Positions 41,887-51,341 of a stretch of DNA of 64,000 bases are shown here, piece by piece (positions within the stretch are counted from its first letter, which is position 1; the number at the start of each line of letters is the position of its first letter). The stretch is taken from NCBI RefSeq assembly GCF_046774425.1, contig NZ_CP177248.1:62001-126000 (forward strand), given 5' to 3'. Below the pieces are notes generated by a model. The model was not told the origin of the DNA and made no database searches. It was given only the letters and a program-made list of their open reading frames with translations. The DNA comes from Malacoplasma muris (GTDB lineage Bacteria; Bacillota_I; Bacilli_A; Mycoplasmatales; Mycoplasmoidaceae). A program made the translations under genes and the position numbers.

Positions 41887-43203
41887 ATGATGAATAGAAC
41901 TGATAAAAAAAATAATAAATTTTTAAATTTTTTAGGTGATAAATATTTTTACAATATTAATAATTATAAGGTTGAAGAACATCCAGAATTTATTGTTGAT
42001 ATGGAAAATGTAAATGTATCATTTAAAAATAAAGCAGGTATTATACATGCAGTTAGAGATGTATCTATAAAAGTTAAGCGTGGTGAAATTATTGGTATAG
42101 TAGGTGAATCTGGTAGTGGTAAATCAGTTACTGTAAAATCATTAATTGGTTTTAATGGAAAATGTATTACTACTGCAGATGCATTACAATTTAAGGATTT
42201 TAACTTATCTCAAGTTAGGTATGAAAGATTATGAAAACATGTAAGAGGTAGTAAGATTGCTTATATTCCTCAAGATCCTTTGCTTTCTTTAAATCCAACA
42301 AAAAGAATTGGCGAACAAGTTATAGAGTCAATACTTATTACTAAAAAAAGAAAATTACAACAAAAACTTTTAGACTTAAAACAAAAATTACACAGTGAAT
42401 TAAAAAATGTAACAAATGATAAAAAAAGTGTTTTAAAACAAGAATATAACAAAGAAAAACAAACTTTAATTCATCAATATAAAGAATCTATTAAAAAACA
42501 TAATGTTAATTCTGAACTTTTTAGAGTGTTAGATTTTATTGGTATAAAAAATATTTCTGAACGTATAAAAGATTATCCTCATGAATTTTCAGGAGGAATG
42601 AGACAAAGAATTGTTATAGCAATGGCAATAGTAAGTGAACCTGATTTGATAATTGCAGATGAACCTACTACTGCTCTTGATGTTACTATTCAAGCAAAAG
42701 TTTTGGATTTAATTAAAAAATTAAGAGATGAGCTTAATATTACAGTTATTTTAATTTCACATAATATAGGTTTAGTAGCTAACTTTTGTGACTTCATTTA
42801 TGTAATGTATGCTGGTAAAATTGTTGAGCAAGGACTAATAAAAGAAATTTTTACAAATCCTAGACATCCATATACATGAGCTTTAATTTGTTCTATACCA
42901 GATAGTAATAGTGATCAAGAATTAGCATCTATTCCTGGTACACCTCCAAATTTAATTATTCCACCAATTGGCGATGCATTTGCCCCTAGAAATAAATATG
43001 CATTAGAAATTGATTTTGAAAAACAACCACCAATGTTTAATGTAGGAAATTCATTGACACACAAAGCAGCAACATGATTGCTTGATAAAAATTCTCCAAT
43101 GAAAAACATTCCAGATGAAGTTATGAAAAAATTATCTCTTGCTAAAAAATCTTTAGAAATTAAAGAAAAAAATAAAAAGGAAAATAGTATTAAGAAAGGA
43201 TAG
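41887..43203 (+). CDS. oppD: Oligopeptide ABC transporter ATPase OppD
   Basis: A 438-residue ATPase. Walker A GESGSGKS (73-80), Q-loop PQDPLLSLNP (about 128), signature FSGGMRQR (about 234), Walker B LIIADEPTTALD, and H-loop ISHN. Between Q-loop and signature a charged helix of about 50-60 extra residues (KRKLQQKLLDLKQKLHSELK and on) is inserted. The C-terminal oligopeptide-transporter domain (SIPDSNSDQELASIPGTPPN) is typical but lacks the usual Fe-S-type cysteines. It is linked closely to oppC and oppF. Confidence 0.92.
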
Positions 43204-43212
43204 TGAAATAAA

Positions 43213-45684
43213 ATGAATAAAAATTCTTTGATTGCTGAAAAGCAAATAAAAGCAGTTTCTAAACCTCTTCAAAATACTAAAGAAAAGCCTCTATTAAGTG
43301 TTAAAGATCTGAACATGATTTTTAGAGTCAGAGGTGCTTATAAAAAAGTTCTTGATAATATTTCTTTTGATGTAAATAAGGGAGATTTTTTTGGGATTAT
43401 TGGTGAATCTGGAAGTGGTAAAACAACTACAGGTAAAGTAATAATTAAGTTACATCAAGCTTCTGGTGGTGTTATTGAATTTGATAATGAATTAATTTCT
43501 CAACAAAGACTTTCTATTAGTAAGAAAAGATGAATGCATAAAAACATTCAAATGATTTTTCAAGATCCAATGTCATCAATGGATCCAATCAAAAATGTTT
43601 TAAAAACTGTGTCTGAACCACTTGTTATAAATGGGATTGTTCAAAAAGAATCTATAGAATTCATTAAAAAGATTAATATTATTAAAAAATATTTTAAATA
43701 TACATTTCATAAAGCTAATAAGGAAAATCTATTAAGTTTTAAAAAAGATTATTTTGAATCATTAATTAATATTTATAAAAAATGGACAAATAATTTAGTT
43801 AATTATAATTTGAATGAAGTTGAAAATTTATTTAGTGCTTCTGAAGTAGTAGATTCTATTTTGAGTGATTTATTAGATGACTTACAATTGAATATGGAAA
43901 AAACTTATGTTTTCACAAAAAAGCAAATGGATTTAATAGACTCAAACATTAATAAATATAATGAAGGTAAGTTAGATCAAATTGATATTGAATTATATAA
44001 GGCTTCAACACAATTAAGACAAGTGAAAAACTTAAAGAATAAATCAGCTTACTACATTCAATTGAATAATGACAAAAATAAATTATCTAATTTTATAAAT
44101 GAATTTGAAAATGATTTTTATTCAAAATATTTAGTTGATAATAAAAATTATTTTAAAGTTTTAAGAGCCAAAATTATTTCTAATATAAAATCTTTTAAGC
44201 AAGAAAAATTATTATCTAAAGATAATTTTTTATATCTGTATTATTTACTTCAAGAATATTCATATCGTGAATCAAAGAATATTTTAAATTCATTAACAAA
44301 TGAATTTAAATATTTAAGTGCTAAAGAAATTGATTCTTTAGTAGCAGATGTTGAAGAATATAGAGTAAATAAATATAATTCTATTTTGACAGATTTATTA
44401 AATAAGAAAAATGAATTTGATAAATCAAATATGAACAAAAAAATTGAATTAATCAAGTCATTAGATAGCATTAATGAGTTTGTAGACCAAGTAAAAGTTG
44501 AATCAAAGCAAAAATTTATTATTGATTCATCAGAAATATATATGTTATTAAAATCTGAATATAGTAAATTATCAAATAAAACATTAGATACTTTTTTAGT
44601 AGAACTTGCAACACATAAAAGTAAATTAGAAGATTTTAATATTAAAATTAATGATGAAAAAATAAAAATTAGATCAAATAAAAGTGCTAGTTTAGAAAAG
44701 TGAAAAAAAGATTATTTTAATGCAAAAGAAAATTATAAAAGTGTTGCAGAAAAAAGAAATAAAATTATTTTAGACTGAAAAAAAACAGAATCAGATAATA
44801 AAGTTAATTACCAAAACAGAACAAAAGAAATTAAAGAAATTATAAAAAATTCTAAAGAAGCAAAAAAGGCATTTAAAGCTGCTATTGTGAAATTCTTAGA
44901 TAAGTTTTCTGAAAAAGAAATGTTAAATACTAAATCATTTTTTGAAAAAATAAAGAAATGAAATTACATAAGAGTAATTAGAAAATCACTTAATCCAAAG
45001 TGAAAAACTCAAAAAATAATTAATTATCAATATAGAAATGCTTTTAGTAGTTTTAGAGTTGTTACTTTACTACATGATTCTCACTCTATATTTTCATGAA
45101 TTTGATATTTCTGAATTTTGAAAATAATAACTGTTAATAAAGTTTATAACGCATTAACAAGTGTTGGTTTAAAACATGAACATGCTTATAGATATCCTCA
45201 TGAATTTTCTGGTGGTCAAAGACAAAGAATTGTTATTGCTAGAGCATTAATAACTAAACCAAAACTTATAATTGCTGATGAACCAATTTCTGCTCTTGAT
45301 GTTTCTATTCAATCGCAAGTTATTAATATTATGAAAAAATTAGCTAAAGATCATGGTGTGACTTTCTTATTTATAGCACATGATTTATCAATGGTGTCTT
45401 ATGCATGTAATAAAGTAATTATTATGCATAATGGTAAAATTGTTGAAAAAGGTGATGCTTCAAGTATTTTTAAAAATCCTATCCATCCTTATACTAAAAC
45501 ATTATTTAATGCAGCACCAGAATTATCTAAAATACATGTAGATTTAGCTTCTTTTGATGAAGAAATGACATATGATAAAAGTTATGGACCACTTAATCAA
45601 CCTAAATTTGAGCTAGTGAACGGAAAACAAAATCATCAAGTTCTTGCAACTCCTGATCAAATTAAAGAGTGATTAAAAAAGTAG
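43213..45684 (+). CDS. oppF: Oligopeptide ABC transporter ATPase OppF, giant form
   Basis: An 823-residue protein against about 320 in most bacteria. Walker A GESGSGKTT (64-72) and Q-loop FQDPMSSMDP (116) are followed by about 490 inserted residues of Lys/Asn/Glu-rich, largely coiled-coil sequence. The normal C-terminal half resumes: signature FSGGQRQR (665), Walker B LIIADEP (685), H-loop FIAHDLS, and IFKNPIHPYTKTLF. The frame is continuous with TGA as Trp from 43213 to TAG 45682. Enlarged OppF proteins are known from M. pneumoniae and M. genitalium, so the insertion is a lineage trait and not an assembly error. The insertion's role is unknown. Confidence 0.92.
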
Positions 45685-45694
45685 TTTTTTATTT

Positions 45695-46189
45695 ATGAAG
45701 ACAGGTCTCAAACAATATACTAACAGTGAAAATAAAAATAATAAAAATGTAAAGAAAGCAGAAAATAAGTTTAAACAGTATAAATACACTTCTGGTTGAG
45801 TTGCACTAGCAATAATATCTATTGTGTATGTAGTGATAAGTTTAATTGGAATATATGTTACTAAATTAGTTTGATACAATTCACTTTCAATAGCATCAGG
45901 TGTTTGTTTTTGTTTAAATGTTTTTTGATTAATATCTAGACAAAAATTTAATTTAAAAATTAGATGGACTATTTTGAAATATTATAGAAAACTAAAACTT
46001 GATAATATTGTTTTTTTTGGATCACAAAATAAAGAAGATTTTGCTTATAATCATGTTGAAAACGAAGAAGAATTTTCTGAATTTTTAGATGAAAAAATTC
46101 AAAGAAGTAAAATTGCCTTTTGACTTTCTTTTACATTTTATGGTCTTTTGTTAGTTGCTTTTATATTTGTTGCAATATTTGTAAAATAG
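45695..46189 (+). CDS. Small membrane protein downstream of oppF (DUF3899-like)
   Basis: A 164-residue protein. The hydrophilic basic N-terminus is followed by two TM helices (about 32-55 and 60-80), a charged middle (NVENEEEFSEFLDEKIQRSK region) and a last TM helix (FTFYGLLLVAFIFVAIFV). The pattern recalls the mollicute DUF3899 family, which I cannot confirm. It starts ten bases after oppF and ends in the operon terminator, so it belongs to the opp transcript. Function unknown. Confidence 0.55.
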
Positions 46190-46200
46190 TAGAAATTTAT

Positions 46201-46240
46201 AAAGATTATTCTTGTTAATTTAGAATAATCTTTTTATTTT
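46201..46240 (+). terminator. Terminator closing the opp operon
   Basis: AAAGATTATTCT (46201-46212) is the exact reverse complement of AGAATAATCTTT (46222-46233), followed by TTATTTTT. Confidence 0.85.
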
Positions 46241-46344
46241 TATGAATATTAAAAGATATAATATAAAATATTATTAGTACACAGTATTTGTTTATTAACT
46301 ATCTATAATATGTAATAATATTATAAATTTTTTATTTTTTTATA

Positions 46345-46350
46345 TATAAT
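46345..46350 (+). promoter_or_regulatory. Probable -10 box of rplM-rpsI
   Basis: TATAAT, followed by AATATGG as ahead of rplK. It lies 28 bases before the rplM start codon. Confidence 0.5.
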
Positions 46351-46377
46351 AATATGGTATGTGTTTTGGGAGATGTT

Positions 46378-46830
46378 ATGCAAAAAACTACTTTTGTTAA
46401 AAAAGAACAAGCATTATCAAATAAGAAGTGATATATAATTGATGCAACTGACAAAATTTTAGGTAGATTAGCAGTTGAGGTTGCTAATTTGTTACGTGGT
46501 AAAAATAAACCTGATTTTACACCAAATGTTGATTGTGGGGATAATGTAATTATTATTAATTCAAATAAAATAAGAGTTAGTAGTGATAAAGATCAAAAAG
46601 AATTTAGATACAATCATTCAGGTTATATTGGTGGATTAAGAAAAAGAAGTGTTGGTGAAATGATAGAAAAATATTCTGATGAATTAATCTATGAAGCAGT
46701 TGAAGGAATGTTGCCAAAAAATAGATTATCTAGACAGTTAATCAAAAAATTACACATTTATAAAAATGCAGTTCACAAACATGAAGCACAAAAACCTCAA
46801 GAATATGAATTAGGAAAATTAGGTAAATAG
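46378..46830 (+). CDS. rplM: 50S ribosomal protein L13
   Basis: An early-assembly 50S protein. It has 150 residues: MQKTTFVKKEQALSNKKWYI (TGA Trp), IDATDKILGRLAVEVANLLRG, then the MLPKNRLSRQLIKKLHIY signature. I chose ATG 46378, with GGGAG five bases upstream. It is followed two bases later by rpsI, the conserved L13-S9 pair. Confidence 0.96.
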
Positions 46831-46832
46831 TT

Positions 46833-47225
46833 ATGAGTAAAGTTGAATATAAAGGCTTAGGAAGAAGAAAATCATCAGTAGCTAAAGTAAAATTAGTCCC
46901 AGGATCTGGAAAAATATCAATTAATGGTAGAAAACCAGAAGAATACTTTCCAAATGCTTTAGTAATTCAAGATATGGAACAACCACTTGTTTTAACTGAA
47001 ACTAAAAGCAGTTATGATGTTATGGTAAATGTTGAAGGTGGCGGATTTACAGGTCAAGCAGGTGCAATTAGATTAGCTATTGCTCGTGCCTTGATAGTTG
47101 CAAATGAAGAATTCAAAAAAACTTTAAAATCTCAAAAATTATTAACTAGAGATTCTAGAGTTAAAGAAAGAAAAAAATATGGTCTTTATGGTGCAAGAAG
47201 AAGTCCTCAATTTACAAAACGTTAA
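46833..47225 (+). CDS. rpsI: 30S ribosomal protein S9
   Basis: S9 contacts P-site tRNA with its C-terminal tail. The protein has 130 residues: GLGRRKSSVAKVKLVPGSGK at the start, GGGFTGQAGAIRLAIARAL in the middle, and the tail DSRVKERKKYGLYGARRSPQ then FTKR, ending in the invariant Lys-Arg. Coupled to rplM; a terminator follows. Confidence 0.97.
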   Translation: MSKVEYKGLGRRKSSVAKVKLVPGSGKISINGRKPEEYFPNALVIQDMEQPLVLTETKSSYDVMVNVEGGGFTGQAGAIRLAIARALIVANEEFKKTLKSQKLLTRDSRVKERKKYGLYGARRSPQFTKR

Positions 47226-47239
47226 TTTATTATTTATTT

Positions 47240-47276
47240 ATACACTTTTTAGTTTTTCTAAAAAGTGTATTTTATT
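47240..47276 (+). terminator. Terminator after rpsI
   Basis: ATACACTTTTTA (47240-47251) pairs with TAAAAAGTGTAT (47259-47270), followed by TTTATTT. Confidence 0.85.
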
Positions 47277-47346
47277 TAATAATTTAATTACTAAAATATA
47301 ATTTTAAATTTTATATACAATATATGTATTGTATGTTGGAGAGAAT

Positions 47347-48606
47347 ATGAACATTACAAAACCTAGAGGAACAAATGATATTTTTGGATTAGACTTAGAT
47401 AATTTTAATCATGTTGTAAACATTTTAAAGATTATTGCAAAATTTTATAATTATAGTGAAATTATTACACCAATGTTTGAACATAAAGAATTATTTATTA
47501 GAAATATAGGTGAAACATCAGATATTGTTACTAAAGAATTTTATGATTTCAAAGATAAGGGAAATAGAGAAATTGTATTAAGACCAGAAGGAACAGTTTC
47601 TGTAATAAGAAGTGTAATTGAAAACAAAATGTTATCTAAAATGCCTTTGCCATTAAAATTGTATTACATTGGTCCAATGTTTAGATATGAAAGGCCACAA
47701 AATGGAAGAAGCAGACAATTTCATCAATTTGGGATTGAAAATATTGGAATAAAAAATGTCTATAATCAAATAGAAATACTGTTAATGAGTAAAATGGTAT
47801 TAGACTTATTAAAAATTAAGAATTATAAATTAAAAATTAATTATATTGGTACATTTGATACTAGAAAAAAATGAATGGATGATTTGAAAAATTATTTTAC
47901 TAAGCATATTGATGAATTATCTGACGATTCAAAAAATAGAGTAATTAAAAATCCATTAAGAATTTTTGATGATAAAGTTGATTCTAAAAAAAATGTTGTA
48001 AAAAATGCACCAAAAATTGACAAATATTTAACAGATGAAGAAAAAAATGAAATTGATTTTATTAAACACTCATTGGATGTACTTCACATTGAATATGAAT
48101 TTGACTCAACTATGGTTAGAGGTTTAGATTATTATTTTGGTTTGGTATTTGAATATATTAGCACTTCCAAAGAATTAAGCGAAAATACAATAATTGGTGG
48201 AGGAAGATATAGTAAGTTAGTTGGTGAGCTTGGTGGACAAGATACTGATTGTATGGGATTTGCTTTAGGTATTGAAAGATTAGTTGCAGCATATGTTGCT
48301 GAAAATCAAAATGTTTCTTCAAAACAATTAGATATTTATATAGCCTCATTTGGAAATACAAAATTAAATACACTTAACCTTTCTGATGCTTTAAGAAAAA
48401 GTGGTTTTAGTGTAGATAGCAATTTATCTTTAGACAAATTAGATAAACATTTCAAATATGCATCAAAATTAAATCCTAAAAAAATATTAATTTTTGGAGA
48501 TAAGGAAAAAGATGCTGGAATAATTTTAATAAAAGATCAGGACACAAAAAAAGAAATTAGCATAAAAATTACAGAATTAATTAATTATTTAAAAGATAAT
48601 TTATAA
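47347..48606 (+). CDS. hisS: Histidyl-tRNA synthetase
   Basis: A class II synthetase of 419 residues, one TGA Trp at 47872 (TRKKWMDDL). Start MNITKPRGTNDIFG is typical. Motif 2 is MFRYERPQNGRSRQFHQFGI, the histidine-specific block is RGLDYYFGLVFEY (usually YYTG-x-VFE), and motif 3 is GFALGIERL. A C-terminal anticodon-binding domain (about 330-419) is present. I chose ATG 47347, with GGAGAG six bases upstream. aspS follows after 13 bases, the common hisS-aspS pair. Confidence 0.95.
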
Positions 48607-48619
48607 GGGAGATAATATC

Positions 48620-50353
48620 ATGAAAAATTATTTATATTGCAATGGTATTTCTGAAAAGTATTTAGGCAAAGAAGTAGTATTGAATGGATGAGTTAAAAAA
48701 AATAGAAAACTTGGTTCAATTATTTTTATGGATATTTATGATAGGACAGGAATTGTACAAGTTGTAATTAATGAAAAAAATAAATTTTTTCAACAAGCGC
48801 TTTCTATTACAAAGGAATCAGTTGTTTCTATTAAAGGTAAAGTAGTTCTTAGAACTAATCCAAATAAAGAGCTAAGTACTGGATTATATGAAATAGAATT
48901 AGACAGTATTATTTTGCATTCAAAGTCACTTACTCCTCCTTTTTTAATTCAAGAAAATACAGATGGTCTTGAGGATATAAGATTAAAATATAGATATTTA
49001 GATTTAAGAAGACCAAATATTCAAAAAAATATTATTTTTAGATCTAAGGTAATTCACGCATTAAGAACATTTTTAATTGATAATGATTTTATTGAAATTG
49101 AAACACCTATTTTGTCAAAACAAACACCAGAAGGTGCAAGAGATTATATTGTACCCACTAGATCTAAAAAATTTTATGCTCTGCCTCAGTCACCACAAAT
49201 ATACAAACAGTTGTTAATGGTAAGTGGATTTTTAAGATATTTTCAAGTTGCTAAATGTTTTAGAGATGAAGACTTAAGAGCAGATAGACAACCTGAATTT
49301 ACTCAATTAGATATTGAGACATCTTTCTTTAAACAAGAAGATATAATGGATTTAATAGAAAATTTAATGGTACATGTTTTTAAAACTGTTATGAATGTTA
49401 ATTTGACTATTCCATTTCAAAGAATAGATTATGCATATGCTATGGAAAATTATGGATCTGATAAACCAGATTTGAGATATGGAATGAAAATTTTAGATGT
49501 ATCAAAATATTTTATTTCTACTAAATTTAAAGTTTTTTCTAATTCATTAAATGAATCTAAAACAATTAGAGCTATTATTGTAGATGAAATTGAATTATCA
49601 AAAAATCAAGTTAGTCAGCTTGAAAAATTTGCAATTGATAATAATGCAAAAGGTTTGGCATGATTATATTTTGATGGAAATAAAAATAAATCAGGATCAA
49701 TTGCAAATATAGTAGAAGAAGAAATCATTAAATCAATTTTTGATGACAATAAAATTAAAACAGGAACTATATTGTTTGTTACAGATAAGAAAGATATTGC
49801 TTTGAGTGCTTTAGGCGCAATAAGAGTTGAAACAGCAAAAATGATAAATATTAAATATGAAAAAGATTTTGCTTTTTGTTGAGTTGTAAACTGACCTTTA
49901 TTTGAATATAGCGAGGAAGAAAAAAAGTATGTTTCTGCACATCATCCTTTCACAAGTCCTACATTAGATACAATTGATACTTTTGATAAAGACCCTAAAA
50001 ATGCAAAGGCGCAATCATATGATATAGTTTTAAATGGGTTTGAAATTGGTGGTGGTTCTATTAGAATTCATGACCATCAAGTTCAATCCAGAGTATTTAG
50101 ATATCTTGGTTTATCAAATGATCAAATTAAAGAAAAGTTTGGATTTTTATTAAATGCGTTTAATTATGGTGTACCTCCACATGGTGGAATAGCTTTAGGA
50201 CTTGATAGATTTATAATGATATTATCTAATTCAAGTAATATTAGAGAAATTATAGCATTTCCAAAAAATTCATCAGGATATGATTTAATGATGGATACAC
50301 CATCTAATGTAGATGAAGAATCTTTAAAAGAATTATTCATAAAAAGAGTTTAG
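48620..50353 (+). CDS. aspS: Aspartyl-tRNA synthetase
   Basis: A class IIb synthetase of 577 residues. It has an N-terminal OB anticodon-binding domain (NGWVKKNRKLGSIIFMDIYD) and RYLDLRRPNIQKNI. Motif 2 is FRDEDLRADRQPEFTQLDIE, and the GAD insertion domain spans about 280-400. Motif 3 is near GIALGLDRFIM. FEYSEEEKKYVSAHHPFTSP and ARDYIVPTR are also typical bacterial AspRS. GGGAG lies upstream of ATG 48620. TGA codes Trp at several positions. Confidence 0.95.
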
Positions 50354-50397
50354 CAATTAAATATAAGATTAATTATGTTAATTTTATAAATGAGTTG

Positions 50398-50434
50398 ATA
50401 TTCATAATTTATAAATGATTATGAATATTTTTTA
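50398..50434 (+). terminator. Terminator after hisS-aspS
   Basis: ATATTCATAAT (50398-50408) is the exact reverse complement of ATTATGAATAT (50418-50428), followed by TTTTTTATA. Confidence 0.8.
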
Positions 50435-50622
50435 TAAACACAAAAATTGTTAACACAAATAAATATTTTTATAACAATCTTTATTATTATAAAATTTTTA
50501 TAAATATTAATTAAAATTTAGATGTTAGATTTATTCTGATTTAACTAAAATAATTAAGTTGTTTTTATTATATAAAACATTCAATTAATATATAATTCTT
50601 ATATTGGTTAGGGGTATAAATT

Positions 50623-50979
50623 ATGATAATGAATCAGAATGTTGTTACTATACAATTAGATTCAATTTTGTGATTATTAATTTTAGTTGGAATTTTAGTT
50701 TCAATAGGAATAATTGTTTCAATTTATAAATTTATTGCATATAGAAGAATTAGTATTGTGTCAAAAAAAATAGATTATTTAGTAGAAGATTTAATTTACA
50801 AAACAGAATATTTAACACCAGCAGTAGAATCTATAGTTAAATTATCAAATTATATTGACATTATTGAAGGTGTAGTAAAACAAAATGCTGAATCAGTATT
50901 AAAATATGTTACTGAAAATAAAGAATCTGCAGTTAAAATTTCAAAACAATTAAAAGAAGTTATTAGAGAAAAGAAATAA
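50623..50979 (+). CDS. Small single-span membrane protein, hypothetical
   Basis: A 118-residue protein: one TM helix near the N-terminus (LLILVGILVSIGIIVSIYKF), then a helical amphipathic region rich in Lys, Glu and Val, probably cytoplasmic. RBS TAGGGG lies upstream. The next gene starts five bases after the stop and itself overlaps uvrA, so the three form one operon. The DUF948/YtxH-like shape (TM plus helix) is suggestive, not proof. Function unknown. Confidence 0.6.
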
Positions 50980-50984
50980 TAAAT

Positions 50985-51341
50985 ATGGGTTATATTAAAA
51001 ATGCCTTATTGTTAATTGTTTTGAGTTACTCACATTCAATTTTGAATACTAAATCTAAAGATATTTTAAAAAATATTGTAAATTTCAAACTAAAAAAATA
51101 TAAAAATGAATTTGAAGATATTTCTAATTTTATAGATTATTGTCTTGATGATCCAAAACCGATTCAAAATAATGATATTGATTTTCAATATATAGAAAAA
51201 TTTGATTTAAATAATAAATCAAAGAAAATGTTTGATTCAATTAGTAATATAAAAGAATTTGAATTAGAAAATGATATTGAAGAAATAGTTGATAGTCATA
51301 AAAAAATAAGTAAGAAAGGCAAAGATAAACATGTCAAATAA
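50985..51341 (+). CDS. Hypothetical protein preceding uvrA
   Basis: A 118-residue protein. Residues 4-20 (IKNALLLIVLSYSHSIL) are weakly hydrophobic, followed by an Asp/Glu/Lys-rich helical part and a basic tail (KKISKKGKDKHVK). I do not recognise it. Its last 11 bases overlap the uvrA start, indicating coupled translation. Confidence 0.6.
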   Translation: MGYIKNALLLIVLSYSHSILNTKSKDILKNIVNFKLKKYKNEFEDISNFIDYCLDDPKPIQNNDIDFQYIEKFDLNNKSKKMFDSISNIKEFELENDIEEIVDSHKKISKKGKDKHVK

